A stretch of DNA of 64,000 bases from Hyphomonas sp. BRH_c22 (GTDB lineage: Bacteria; Pseudomonadota; Alphaproteobacteria; Caulobacterales; Hyphomonadaceae): NCBI RefSeq assembly GCF_000961795.1, contig NZ_LADU01000092.1, positions 1 to 64,000 of the forward strand. The letters are read 5' to 3'. Position numbers and translations under genes: made by a program. The notes under the pieces are model-generated. The model saw nothing but the letters and a program-made list of their open reading frames with translations, did not search any database and had not been told where the DNA came from. Positions 1 through 7,934 of this stretch are shown here, piece by piece. The stretch's first letter is position 1; each line of letters starts with the position of its first letter.

Positions 1-2
1 CC

Positions 3-524
3 AACGGGCTCTACAATCTCTCGAAACTCTCTGTCTGGTGGCTCAGACTCGGCATCGCCATCGAACGCATCAAGCCAGGCCATCCGCAGCAGAATGGCCG
101 GCATGAGCGCATGCACCTGACCCTGAAGCAGGAAACCACCCGGCCGGCCTGCGAAAATCACCTGCAACAGCAGGTGCGGTTCGATGACTTCGTCAGGGAA
201 TATAACACAGAACGTCCGCATGAAGGCCTCGCCATGGCGACCCCTGCAGAGATCTACACGCCGTCATCGCGCATCTATGACGGCCTGCCAGACATCGATT
301 ATCCCTTCCATGATCGCGAGGTCCTGATAACCGCCTGCGGCCGGATCTGCATGCATCGGAAAAAAATCAACATCTCCACCGTGCTCGCGGGTCAGCGTGT
401 CGGCGTAAAGGAGGTCGACGACGGCATATGGCTCGTCTCCTTCATGCACTATGACCTCGGATACGTTGACCTCGAGCAGAGAACCCTGCAGACAATCGAC
501 AACCCGTTCGGAGCAAAAGTGTAA
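3..524 (+). mobile_element. IS481-family transposase, C-terminal part (5' end outside window)
   Basis: DDE-type transposase fragment of about 173 residues. The frame is open from base 3, so the gene starts left of the window; the ATG at 111 is internal. Visible motifs are KPGHPQQNGRHERMH, which carries the third acidic catalytic residue (Glu of HER), and YNTERPHEGL, both typical of the IS481/IS3 integrase core. A C-terminal beta-rich segment ends in LEQRTLQTIDNPFGAKV, which is common in IS481-type elements of Proteobacteria. The first two catalytic aspartates lie outside the window, so I cannot tell whether the element is intact. Family assignment is from recognition of these motifs. Confidence 0.85.
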
Positions 525-544
525 CCCATCTCTCCGGTACATAC

Positions 545-572
545 TGTTACCTATGTGTCCGGGCCGGACACA
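545..572. repeat. Probable right terminal end of the IS481-type element
   Basis: Twenty bases after the transposase stop is TGTTACCTATGTGTCCGG, followed by a perfect inverted repeat, GTGTCCGG and CCGGACAC, around one G (555-571). IS481 elements usually end within 20-60 bases of the transposase stop, with TGT/ACA termini. The exact boundary (570 or 572) and any target duplication cannot be set without the left end, which is outside the window. Confidence 0.5.
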
Positions 573-580
573 AGATTTGG

Positions 581-671
<91 letters not shown>

Positions 672-910
672 GGCGCGCCGTGTTTGATATACTGAACGCC
701 GGTTTGCAAGTCCCGATGTGCGCACCGGGGCATTCGCGTTTCCTGGCCAATCATTAACGCTCCCTTGCCGAGGTCGGCCAATCCTGAATGCCGGGTTCAT
801 TGGCTGTGCATCTCCCTGTGGTAACCATCAGAATTGAAGTCGGCAGAACAGCCGTCTGAAGCGACCTGAAGGTCGAGCCCGAGACCACAGAATGAGGTTC
901 ACGTTTCGCA

Positions 911-2152
911 ATGCGTTTTACGACACAGCGTCGATCCGCCCAGTTTAGTTGTTTCCTTGCTGCCAGTGCAATCGCACTCTCTGCGAGTGGGCCGGCCTAT
1001 GCGGGCCAGCGAAACCCTGCGCCGATAATTTATGCAGGGCAAAGTGCTCCGGCCCCTCAAGGCAGAGCGCCTGCGGCTGGATCACCGCAGCGAATATCGG
1101 CGCCGGCACCGGGCGAAGAAGGAAAACGCATCGCATTCCGTTATCCGGGGCAGGGCAGTGCAACGGCCACGGCACCTGCACCTGCACCGGCGGCGACCCG
1201 GGACTATGCGAGCACAAGTGTGCCGCAGATGTCGGCACCATCAAGCGCAGCAACACAAATGCTGACGCCCAACAGTTTTGATGCGGATACAGCGGCAGCC
1301 CGGATCGCGGCCAACCGCCAGGCGGCACAAGTTGAATCCGAGGCGCTGGCGTCCTTGGAGCCATTCGAACCCGCAGAAGAGCCGCGCTTCACAAGCGCAA
1401 TACAGGCGAGCGCAGCTCCGGCAAGCACGATTTTCGTCGCCCCGGAATCCGGCCCGGTATTCGACGAAACAGGTGTTGGCGTCACTTATGGCGACGAATT
1501 TTCAGGTCTTCCAACCGCGAACGGTGAAGTTTTCGACCAGGACGGCCTGACAGCTGCGCACCCAACCCTTCCGCTACCCAGCCTGATCCAGGTCATCAAT
1601 GTCGATACGCAGAAAGAGGTGGTCGTGCGGGTGAATGACCGCGGGCCATTTGAAGATGGCGCGTCGCTGCAGCTCTCCAAGCGCGCGGCCAGTGCACTGG
1701 CGTTTGGATCCGACGGTCGCGCCAATATCCGGGTTCGCTACCTTGGTGCCGCGCCGGTGAGTGGACGAACAGTCGCCCTTAGCCCATCTGTTGCACCTGA
1801 ACGTGTTGTGCCCGCGACTTATACGATCGGAACAGACCAAGATAAGGCGGCACCCGTTCAGTATGCCTCGGCGAATCTCTCCGACACTGTACAATTCGGG
1901 CGTCCAGAACAGACAGGGCAGGGCAGCTATTTCGTCCAGGTTGGCTCTTTTTCCGATATCGGGAATGCCCAGACGTTCCAGAAATCGCTCGGAAGCGACC
2001 TTTCTGTCACGATCATTCCAGCCCGTGTGAATGGCGCAGACTATTTCCGTGTTCGTGTCGGGCCTTTCGACGACCGGCATTCAGCAGCGGAAATGCGGGA
2101 CGATCTGGCATTTCGCGGCGTTGCCAATGGCCGCGTTGTTTCCGCCGACTAG
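911..2152 (+). CDS. rlpA: RlpA-family septal lytic transglycosylase with SPOR domain
   Basis: 413 residues. A signal peptide (about 1-31, cleaved after AYA) is followed by a long Ala/Pro-rich linker (32-180). A double-psi beta-barrel (about 188-278) contains AAHPTLPLPS with His217 and VNDRGPF with Asp243, which correspond to the catalytic positions of RlpA. A C-terminal SPOR domain (about 335-411, SYFVQVGSFSD) should bind denuded septal glycan. Expected role: cleaving peptidoglycan strands at the division site, in the periplasm or attached to the outer membrane. There is no lipobox cysteine near the signal peptide end, unlike E. coli RlpA. It precedes dacC, another peptidoglycan enzyme, with a hairpin between them. 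Confidence 0.88.
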   Translation: MRFTTQRRSAQFSCFLAASAIALSASGPAYAGQRNPAPIIYAGQSAPAPQGRAPAAGSPQRISAPAPGEEGKRIAFRYPGQGSATATAPAPAPAATRDYASTSVPQMSAPSSAATQMLTPNSFDADTAAARIAANRQAAQVESEALASLEPFEPAEEPRFTSAIQASAAPASTIFVAPESGPVFDETGVGVTYGDEFSGLPTANGEVFDQDGLTAAHPTLPLPSLIQVINVDTQKEVVVRVNDRGPFEDGASLQLSKRAASALAFGSDGRANIRVRYLGAAPVSGRTVALSPSVAPERVVPATYTIGTDQDKAAPVQYASANLSDTVQFGRPEQTGQGSYFVQVGSFSDIGNAQTFQKSLGSDLSVTIIPARVNGADYFRVRVGPFDDRHSAAEMRDDLAFRGVANGRVVSAD

Positions 2153-2191
2153 CTGCCGCTACAGAACACCCCATTGACGCTGACCACAAAC

Positions 2192-2226
2192 CGGCCCTTT
2201 TTCCCAATTAAACGGGAATAAGGGCC
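2192..2226. other. Strong hairpin between rlpA and dacC
   Basis: CGGCCCTT and TTCCC on the left arm are mirrored by GGGAA and AAGGGCCG on the right, around a short A/T-rich loop. The right arm is not followed by a T run on the plus strand, so it is not a textbook rho-independent terminator. It may end rlpA transcription or protect an mRNA end. It lies about 45 bases upstream of the dacC start. Confidence 0.45.
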
Positions 2227-2270
2227 GCTCGTCATGAAGCCCTCATCTTTTACAATGGAGGCCCTCTCTC

Positions 2271-3422
2271 ATGAAGCGCCAAACACATGTCCTGGCCATC
2301 GTGGCACTGCTTTCGGTGCTGGTTGCGCCCGCCAAGGCGCAAATCATTGACACGCCTGCGCAATACGCTGTGATCATGGACCATTCGACGGGCGAAATCC
2401 TCTATTCCAAGGACGGATCGCAACCGATGATCCCCGCCTCCATGACCAAGATGATGACTGCCTACCTTGTCTTCGACATGGTGAAGCGCGGCGAACTGAA
2501 ACTGACAGATCGCCTCACGGTCAGCGCCGATGCGTGGCGGCGTGGCGGGTTTCCATCCGGCACGTCCACGATGGGGCTCGTTCCGAAGGACACTCCGACC
2601 ATCGAAGAACTCCTGCATGGCGTTATCGTCATGTCCGGCAATGACGCCTGTATCGTGTTGGCCGAAGGCATCTCCGGATCGGAGGAAGCGTTTGCAAAAC
2701 GCATGACCCAACTCGCACATGAGAAAGGCCTGAAATCGGCCAACTTCCTCAACGCGACTGGCCTTGAAGATGTTGGGCACGTCATTTCTGCCGAGGACCT
2801 CGCGCGGCTCGCAAAGCTCACCATCGATGACTTCCCGGAATATTATGACTGGTATGACCTGCCCGCCTATTCGTGGCGCGAATACACGCAGCCTAACCGA
2901 AATCCTCTGCTCGGCGTTGAGGGCGCGGACGGGCTAAAAACCGGACATCTGGAAGCTTCGGGATATGGGCTGACAGGATCAGCGGTTCGTGACGGCGTAC
3001 GCAGAACGATCGTGATCAACGGTCTGGATTCGATGGCTGCAAGAGCCTCTGAAGCTGAACGCATGCTCCGTCTCGCGTTTCAAAGCTTTGAACTGAAAAC
3101 CATCGCGCCCGAGAATGTCGTCCTCCCCGACCAAAAAGTCTGGCTCGGCCAGCAGCGCACCGTTCCGGTGTCGCTCGCAGAGCCAATGCTGATTGCAGGA
3201 CACAAGGCTGCTTTTGACAAGGCGAAAACAGAGATTGTGCTCGATCAGGCATTGCAGGCTCCCATTGCGAAAGGTGACCGTGTCGGGCGGCTGGTTGTCA
3301 CACTGGCCGGACGTGAACCGGTGGAGGCACCCATAATCGCCGAAGCGCCTGTCAAGAAGCTTGGTTTCTTCGGCCGCGCCATAGACGGATTGAGCGCATT
3401 GATGTCGGGCGATGATGGCTGA
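2271..3422 (+). CDS. dacC: D-alanyl-D-alanine carboxypeptidase (PBP5/6 type)
   Basis: 383 residues with an N-terminal signal peptide (about 1-23, ends AKA). It removes the terminal D-Ala from peptidoglycan pentapeptides in the periplasm. The three serine-penicillin-recognising motifs are present: SxxK as S57-M-T-K60, SGN at 122-124, and KTG at 223-225. The C-terminal PBP5-type beta domain (about 285-350) ends in an amphipathic helix (FFGRAIDGLSALMS) expected to anchor it to the inner membrane. It overlaps the start of tmk, heading a head-to-tail run tmk-holB-tatD-MBL. The dac subtype letter is by analogy only. Confidence 0.9.
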   Translation: MKRQTHVLAIVALLSVLVAPAKAQIIDTPAQYAVIMDHSTGEILYSKDGSQPMIPASMTKMMTAYLVFDMVKRGELKLTDRLTVSADAWRRGGFPSGTSTMGLVPKDTPTIEELLHGVIVMSGNDACIVLAEGISGSEEAFAKRMTQLAHEKGLKSANFLNATGLEDVGHVISAEDLARLAKLTIDDFPEYYDWYDLPAYSWREYTQPNRNPLLGVEGADGLKTGHLEASGYGLTGSAVRDGVRRTIVINGLDSMAARASEAERMLRLAFQSFELKTIAPENVVLPDQKVWLGQQRTVPVSLAEPMLIAGHKAAFDKAKTEIVLDQALQAPIAKGDRVGRLVVTLAGREPVEAPIIAEAPVKKLGFFGRAIDGLSALMSGDDG

Positions 3423-4071
3423 TACGAAGCGCGGGCGGTTCATAACGCTTGAAGGCGGTGAAGGTGTCGGGAAGTCGACCTTGCAAAGCGCACTGGCTGA
3501 ACGCCTTGTTGCCGCCGGCCTCGATGTGGTGACCACTCGTGAACCCGGCGGAACGCCGCTCGCAGAACTGGTCAGGGACCTCGCGCTTCATCCACCGCCC
3601 GGAAACTACTGGTCGTCGATGGCCGAAGCCTTGCTGATGAATGCAGCGCGAAGCGACCATCTCGACAGAGTCATCAGGCCAGCGCTTGAAAGCGGCAAAT
3701 GGGTGATCTGTGACCGGTTTTCCGACTCAACGCGTGTGTACCAGAGCGTGAAAGGGGGCGTCCCGCTTGATGTGCTCAAGAGCTTCGAAGCGTCTGTGAT
3801 TGGCGAGACTCAGCCTGACCTAACATTTGTCCTGGACGCCCCACCGTCAACGACGGATGCGCGAAGGGAGAACCGCAGCCAAGTGAAGGATTCATTCGAG
3901 AGCCGATCGAGCGCGTTCCATACCGAGGTGCGCGCCGCGTTCATTGATCTCGCTAAATCGGAACCAAAAAGATGTCGCTTGATTGATGCTTCCGAGGAAG
4001 CCTCCGTGGTCGCTGACGCTGTGTGGTCGGAGATTCAGGCCTTCTTGGCCCAGCAAATGAGCGCCCGATGA
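3412..4071 (+). CDS. tmk: Thymidylate kinase
   Basis: Phosphorylates dTMP to dTDP for DNA synthesis. The 219 residues are the normal family length. The P-loop GGEGVGKST is at 15-23, the DR motif is in CDRFSDSTRVYQ (substrate and Mg binding), and the LID region is DARRENRSQ. Two adjacent ATGs (3412 and 3415) are possible starts, and both overlap the dacC stop. The stop codon overlaps the holB start as ATGA, so the two genes are translationally coupled. Confidence 0.95.
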   Translation: MMADTKRGRFITLEGGEGVGKSTLQSALAERLVAAGLDVVTTREPGGTPLAELVRDLALHPPPGNYWSSMAEALLMNAARSDHLDRVIRPALESGKWVICDRFSDSTRVYQSVKGGVPLDVLKSFEASVIGETQPDLTFVLDAPPSTTDARRENRSQVKDSFESRSSAFHTEVRAAFIDLAKSEPKRCRLIDASEEASVVADAVWSEIQAFLAQQMSAR

Positions 4072-5003
4072 GTGTGGCACTTCCTCTCGTGGGTCATCGG
4101 GCAGCCGAACAGGCATTCCTTGCGGCCCATGCCAGCGGCAAGCTGCACCATGCCTGGCTCATCGAGGGACCGACAGGGATAGGAAAGTCACGCTTCGCCT
4201 GTCGTCTTGCAGCCTTCATCCTTGGCGCGAGAGGGCCGGGCGAAGCGCCGCTTGATGCCCCCGAGGACGATCCGGTGATGCAAAAGTTTCTCGCGGGGGG
4301 GCACCCGGATCGCCGCATCGTCCAGATCGAACTCAATGACAAGGGCAAACCGAGGCAAGACATCACGATCGACCAGGTGCGCGGCCTCAATCACTTTTTC
4401 ACATTGAAACCCGGGATGGGCGGCTGGCGGGTCGGCATCATCGATTCGCTGGATGAGTTGAACCGGAACGCTTCGAATGCCTTGCTGAAAACACTGGAAG
4501 AGCCTCCCGCGTCGAGCATCATGTTTCTTGTCAATCATGGTTCAAAGCCCATCCTGCCAACAATCAGGTCACGCTGCAGAACGCTTCGGCTCAATCCATT
4601 GTCGACAGATGATACAGCTCAAGTTCTCAAGATGGCGGACGCGCCGAAAGAAGCGATGGCCCTGGCGCGAGGACGTCCGGGATTGGGAATTCGGCTATCC
4701 ACCCCTAGCGGCCTGCAAGCGTCCAACGCGGCGCGCGCCTTATTGAGATCCATGCCCAAGCCGAATGATGCCTTGCTTACGGCGGCAGTGCAGGCCGCCA
4801 ATGCGGACTCAACCGCACTTCAGGCCTTTGGTGAGGAGGTGCTGAACTGGCTGGCAGACCGGGCGGATGACAACCCCGCGTCGGCCGATGCCTGGTTGCA
4901 GACATCACGCCTGCTGGGGCAGTCCGAAGCATTGAACATGGAGGCTTCGCAGACAGCTGCGAAGGTGATTGCCGGGCTTTATTCCTCAGTGGGACAGGGC
5001 TAA
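4068..5003 (+). CDS. holB: DNA polymerase III subunit delta'
   Basis: Clamp-loader subunit, about 311 residues, starting at the ATG that overlaps the tmk stop. An upstream in-frame ATG at 4023 lies inside tmk and is unlikely. The AAA+ fold shows a Walker A-like GPTGIGKS (about 35-42), the segment NALLKTLEEPP shared by clamp-loader subunits, and the sensor/SRC-type TIRSRCRTL. The tmk-holB pair is a standard alphaproteobacterial arrangement. In many relatives metG lies between holB and tatD, but here tatD follows directly. Confidence 0.92.
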   Translation: MSVALPLVGHRAAEQAFLAAHASGKLHHAWLIEGPTGIGKSRFACRLAAFILGARGPGEAPLDAPEDDPVMQKFLAGGHPDRRIVQIELNDKGKPRQDITIDQVRGLNHFFTLKPGMGGWRVGIIDSLDELNRNASNALLKTLEEPPASSIMFLVNHGSKPILPTIRSRCRTLRLNPLSTDDTAQVLKMADAPKEAMALARGRPGLGIRLSTPSGLQASNAARALLRSMPKPNDALLTAAVQAANADSTALQAFGEEVLNWLADRADDNPASADAWLQTSRLLGQSEALNMEASQTAAKVIAGLYSSVGQG

Positions 5004-5013
5004 GGCAACCCTT

Positions 5014-5787
5014 ATGTTTGATACGCATGTGAACCTGCACGGCGATGCATTCGCTGACGATCTGGAAGACGTACTACAGCGCGCGCGTGCGGCTGGCGTC
5101 CGTCGGTTCCTGGCGATTTGTGACCGGTTTGACAATTTCGAGGCGGTCCACGCCATTGCGGCAGCAAATGCCGACATCTGGTGTTCCGTCGGTGTGCACC
5201 CCCACCATAGCAAAGACTTTCCCGATATCACTGTTGATGATCTCGTTGCAGCCGCTGAGCGTCCGGACGTGGTGGCGATCGGTGAAACGGGGCTGGACTT
5301 TCACTACGGCTACAGCTCGGAAGATGCACAGATACGCAGCCTGCAAAAGCACATTGAGGCGTCTCGTATCACGGGCCTGCCCTTGATCCTGCACACGCGC
5401 GAAGCAGATGACATGATGGGTGATGTCCTTGAAGCTGAATACAATATAGGGGCGTTCCAGCCCCTTTTGCATTGCTATACCGGAGGGGCCCGATTGGCGC
5501 AGCGAGGCCTGGCGCTTGGCGCATATGTGTCAGTGTCGGGCATCCTGTCGTTCAAAAGCGCAAGCGAAGTTCGCGACGTTATCGCGGATGTGCCGATGGA
5601 GCGGATCATTCTCGAAACAGATTGTCCCTATCTGGCGCCCATGCCTATGAGAGGGCGCCGTAACGAGCCAGCCTTTCTCGTCCACGTCGCAGAGGCACTT
5701 GCAAAGCTCAAAGGCATCAATGTTGAGGACGTGAAGCAGATCACGGAAGCCAATGCGCGAAAGCTTTTCGCAAAGGTCGATGCGTGA
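5014..5787 (+). CDS. tatD: TatD-family metal-dependent DNase
   Basis: 257 residues, TIM-barrel amidohydrolase fold. The start is the ATG at 5014 giving MFDTHVNLHG, 10 bases after the holB stop; the in-frame ATG at 4969 would reach far into holB. Metal-site motifs are GETGLDF, LILHTREA, LLHCYTGG and ILETDCPYLAPMPMRG. The usual N-terminal HxH (as in DSHCHLD) is changed to H4-V-N-L-H8. This variant also occurs in other alphaproteobacterial TatD proteins as far as I recall, so it is probably a functional lineage feature. Predicted role: 3'-5' DNase or deoxyribonuclease in DNA quality control. Confidence 0.9.
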   Translation: MFDTHVNLHGDAFADDLEDVLQRARAAGVRRFLAICDRFDNFEAVHAIAAANADIWCSVGVHPHHSKDFPDITVDDLVAAAERPDVVAIGETGLDFHYGYSSEDAQIRSLQKHIEASRITGLPLILHTREADDMMGDVLEAEYNIGAFQPLLHCYTGGARLAQRGLALGAYVSVSGILSFKSASEVRDVIADVPMERIILETDCPYLAPMPMRGRRNEPAFLVHVAEALAKLKGINVEDVKQITEANARKLFAKVDA

Positions 5788-6593
5788 CTGATTCCAGCTA
5801 TCGCTTCACGCTGCTCGGGACGGGCTCCTCCGGAGGCGTACCTCGTGTCGGCGGTGACTGGGGCGCATGTGATCCAGCAGAAGTCCGCAATCGCCGGACG
5901 CGGTGTTCTGCACTGCTAGACCGCATTGGCCCAGATGGAGTGATGACCCGCATCCTGATTGATACGTCGCCTGACATGCGGGAGCAGTTACTTGCGGCTG
6001 ATGTACGCCACCTGGACGCAATCGTTTACTCGCACGATCATGCTGACCAGACGCACGGAATTGACGATGTGCGGCCGCTGGTGATTGCCATGAGACGCCC
6101 GATCCCGACCTATATGGACGCGGCAACCCGCACGTCGCTGCACAATAGGTTCAAATATTGTTTTGAGGGTATGGGCGGATATCCGCCCATACTTGAGACC
6201 AAGGCCGATATTACGCCCTGCAAACCGTTTACGATTGACGGACCCGGGGGACAAATCGAGCTCATGCCGCTGGATATGGAGCACGGACGAATACGCTGCC
6301 TCGGTTTCAGAGTTGGGGGACTTGCATATTGCAACGACGTGAACGCGTTGCCGAGCGAGACGCTCGACCATTTGAGAGGGCTCGAAACGCTTGTCGTGGA
6401 TGCGCTACGCTACACGTCACACCCAACACACGCGAACCTCGAGCAGGCCCTGGCATGGATTGCCGAACTGAAGCCAACACGGGCGATCCTGACCAATATG
6501 CACGTGGATATGGATTATCAGACATTGAAGGGAGAGTTGCCCGACGGCGTAGAGCCCGGTTTTGACGGCATGACGCTGCGTGTCTCGCCATGA
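5784..6593 (+). CDS. PhnP-like metallo-beta-lactamase-fold hydrolase
   Basis: 269 residues starting at a GTG that overlaps the tatD stop (GTGA), indicating coupling. The N-terminus LLGTGSSGGVPRVGGDWG is characteristic of PhnP-type cyclic phosphodiesterases. The metal motif HxHxDH appears as SHDHADQTHG, and further ligands are likely in DMEHG and NMHVDMDY. Most alphaproteobacteria have this gene after tatD, without a phn operon, so the physiological substrate is not established. Cytoplasmic; no signal peptide. Confidence 0.88.
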   Translation: MTDSSYRFTLLGTGSSGGVPRVGGDWGACDPAEVRNRRTRCSALLDRIGPDGVMTRILIDTSPDMREQLLAADVRHLDAIVYSHDHADQTHGIDDVRPLVIAMRRPIPTYMDAATRTSLHNRFKYCFEGMGGYPPILETKADITPCKPFTIDGPGGQIELMPLDMEHGRIRCLGFRVGGLAYCNDVNALPSETLDHLRGLETLVVDALRYTSHPTHANLEQALAWIAELKPTRAILTNMHVDMDYQTLKGELPDGVEPGFDGMTLRVSP

Positions 6594-6607
6594 TGGGCCG
6601 CATCATT

Positions 6608-6635
6608 ATTTCCCATAATGATGATTATGCGACTC
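6608..6635 (-). other. dif: Candidate dif site (XerC/XerD recombination, chromosome terminus)
   Basis: On the minus strand, an 11-base left arm GAGTCGCATAA (6635-6625), a 6-base centre TCATCA (6624-6619) and a right arm TTATGGGAAAT (6618-6608). Against E. coli dif (arms GGTGCGCATAA and TTATGTTAAAT around a 6-base centre) this matches 8/11 and 9/11 by hand alignment. It is intergenic. Genes to the left run + and most genes to the right run -, both toward the site, as expected at the terminus. Confidence 0.72.
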
Positions 6636-6848
6636 ATGGATTTTATTAGCCGATCCATTCTGGACTTTAGCGGCTGGTGATATTGCATGATCTCGAACCA
6701 GCATGAGCAGCCGGAAAATGCGGTTGCTATCAAGCTTCCCTCGTCCACCACAGCATGCTTGCCTCTATGGTGCGCAACGTCTTGTTAACAAATCGGGCTC
6801 TTTGCCTTGCCAGGCCCCTTCCCCAAACGCCCCTCCGACCCGTGCAGT

Positions 6849-7235
6849 TCAGTGGGACAAAACCTGATCCAGGGCTTCGATCAACGTATCATCGAGCATT
6901 GGCTTATAGATAAGATCCTCGAAACCCGCGTTTCTTGCTTGCTCCTCGAGATCGTTGGATTGCCAGCCTGTGATCATGATCGCCGGCATTGTCTCGCCGC
7001 GCTCCCTCATTTCCCGCAGCAACTCGAATCCGTCATGTGGCGCCATCTTGAAGTCGATGAGCACACAATCGAAATCCGGCGCCACTCCCCTGCCGAGAAA
7101 TGTCAATCCGCTGTCATACACGGAAACGCCGTACCCTTTGGCGCGCAAAAGCAATGACAATGACCGGCACACCGCCTCGTTGTCATCAACGATCGCGATT
7201 TGGGCAGATTTTACCGGTTGGATTTCCTGATTCAT
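6849..7235 (-). CDS. Single-domain response regulator next to fixLJ (possible FixT analogue)
   Basis: 128 residues, a stand-alone receiver domain with no output domain. It shows the acidic pair D17/D18 (VDDNE), phosphoacceptor D61 (CVLIDFKM), T89 (MITG) and K111 (YKP), so it looks phosphorylatable. It lies directly downstream of fixJ on the same strand. In Caulobacter and Sinorhizobium a small receiver-like protein, FixT, inhibits FixL and is encoded near fixLJ. A similar feedback role here is inference; the cysteines described for Caulobacter FixT are not evident. It could instead be a phosphate sink or an effector of another pathway. Confidence 0.8.
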   Translation of the reverse strand: MNQEIQPVKSAQIAIVDDNEAVCRSLSLLLRAKGYGVSVYDSGLTFLGRGVAPDFDCVLIDFKMAPHDGFELLREMRERGETMPAIMITGWQSNDLEEQARNAGFEDLIYKPMLDDTLIEALDQVLSH

Positions 7236-7293
7236 GCTCTACCGCGTAAAGTTAGGTGAGCAGATAGTCTGAAATACGTCGTCAGCCCTGTCT

Positions 7294-7312
7294 TTAAGTA
7301 GAAGCCCCTACT
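7294..7312 (-). promoter_or_regulatory. Possible FixJ-type site upstream of the lone receiver gene
   Basis: An imperfect inverted repeat, AAGTAG and CCTACT, around AAGCC overlaps the fixJ stop about 60 bases before the receiver gene start. The AAGTAG-CCC arrangement recalls FixJ-binding sequences in rhizobial fixK promoters. This is a resemblance by eye only. Confidence 0.25.
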
Positions 7313-7934
7313 GCGAGCTCTCCATGCCAATACCGGCTGCGAAAGCGATTCTCAGGACGCTGGAGAGGCTGGGCGCGTCGAGTTTTTCCATCAGGTTCGC
7401 GCGGTGAATCTCCACCGTGCGCGGCGATATATCGAGCGTTTCCGCAATCATCTTGTTGGTAAAACCATCAACCAGGCCAACGAGAACGTCTTTTTCCCGG
7501 GGCGTAAGGCGTTCGACGCGACCTTTGGCTTCATCCGCGAGAACATCCTTCAGGCTGCGCGCATCCATGCGATCGAAAGCGCGTACAATCGCATCCACAA
7601 GCGTCTGTTTTTCATAAGGTTTTTCGACAAAATCGATAGCCCCGGCCTTCATCGCCTTGACCGCCACCTCGACATCGCCATGACCGGTCAGCACGATGAC
7701 CGGAAAGGCCAATCCGAGCTCATTGAGGCGCTCCTGAACTTCCAGTCCGTCCATGTGTGGCATCTGCACATCGAGCAAAATGCAACCGGGATCCGCCGTT
7801 TGTGCGCACTCCAGGAATTGCACACCGTCGGCGTAGGTTTTGACCAGGAATCCGGCATGACGCAGCATGAAGCTTGCCGAGTGCCGGACAGCCTCATCAT
7901 CATCTACCAAGTGTATCAGGCGTTGATCAGTCAT
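7308..7934 (-). CDS. fixJ: Two-component response regulator FixJ
   Basis: 208 residues from the ATG at 7934, which overlaps the fixL stop as ATGA; the longer frame to 7979 would lie inside fixL. The receiver domain (about 5-118) has acidic residues at 11-13 and phosphoacceptor D55 (CILLDVQMP). The C-terminal LuxR/GerE helix-turn-helix (about 140-205) includes RLTPREKDVL and ISPRTVEIHRANLMEKL. Phosphorylated FixJ activates microaerobic genes in the family. Likely targets here are the adjacent cco operon, directly or through an FNR/FixK regulator not present in this window. Confidence 0.9.
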   Translation of the reverse strand: MTDQRLIHLVDDDEAVRHSASFMLRHAGFLVKTYADGVQFLECAQTADPGCILLDVQMPHMDGLEVQERLNELGLAFPVIVLTGHGDVEVAVKAMKAGAIDFVEKPYEKQTLVDAIVRAFDRMDARSLKDVLADEAKGRVERLTPREKDVLVGLVDGFTNKMIAETLDISPRTVEIHRANLMEKLDAPSLSSVLRIAFAAGIGMESSQ

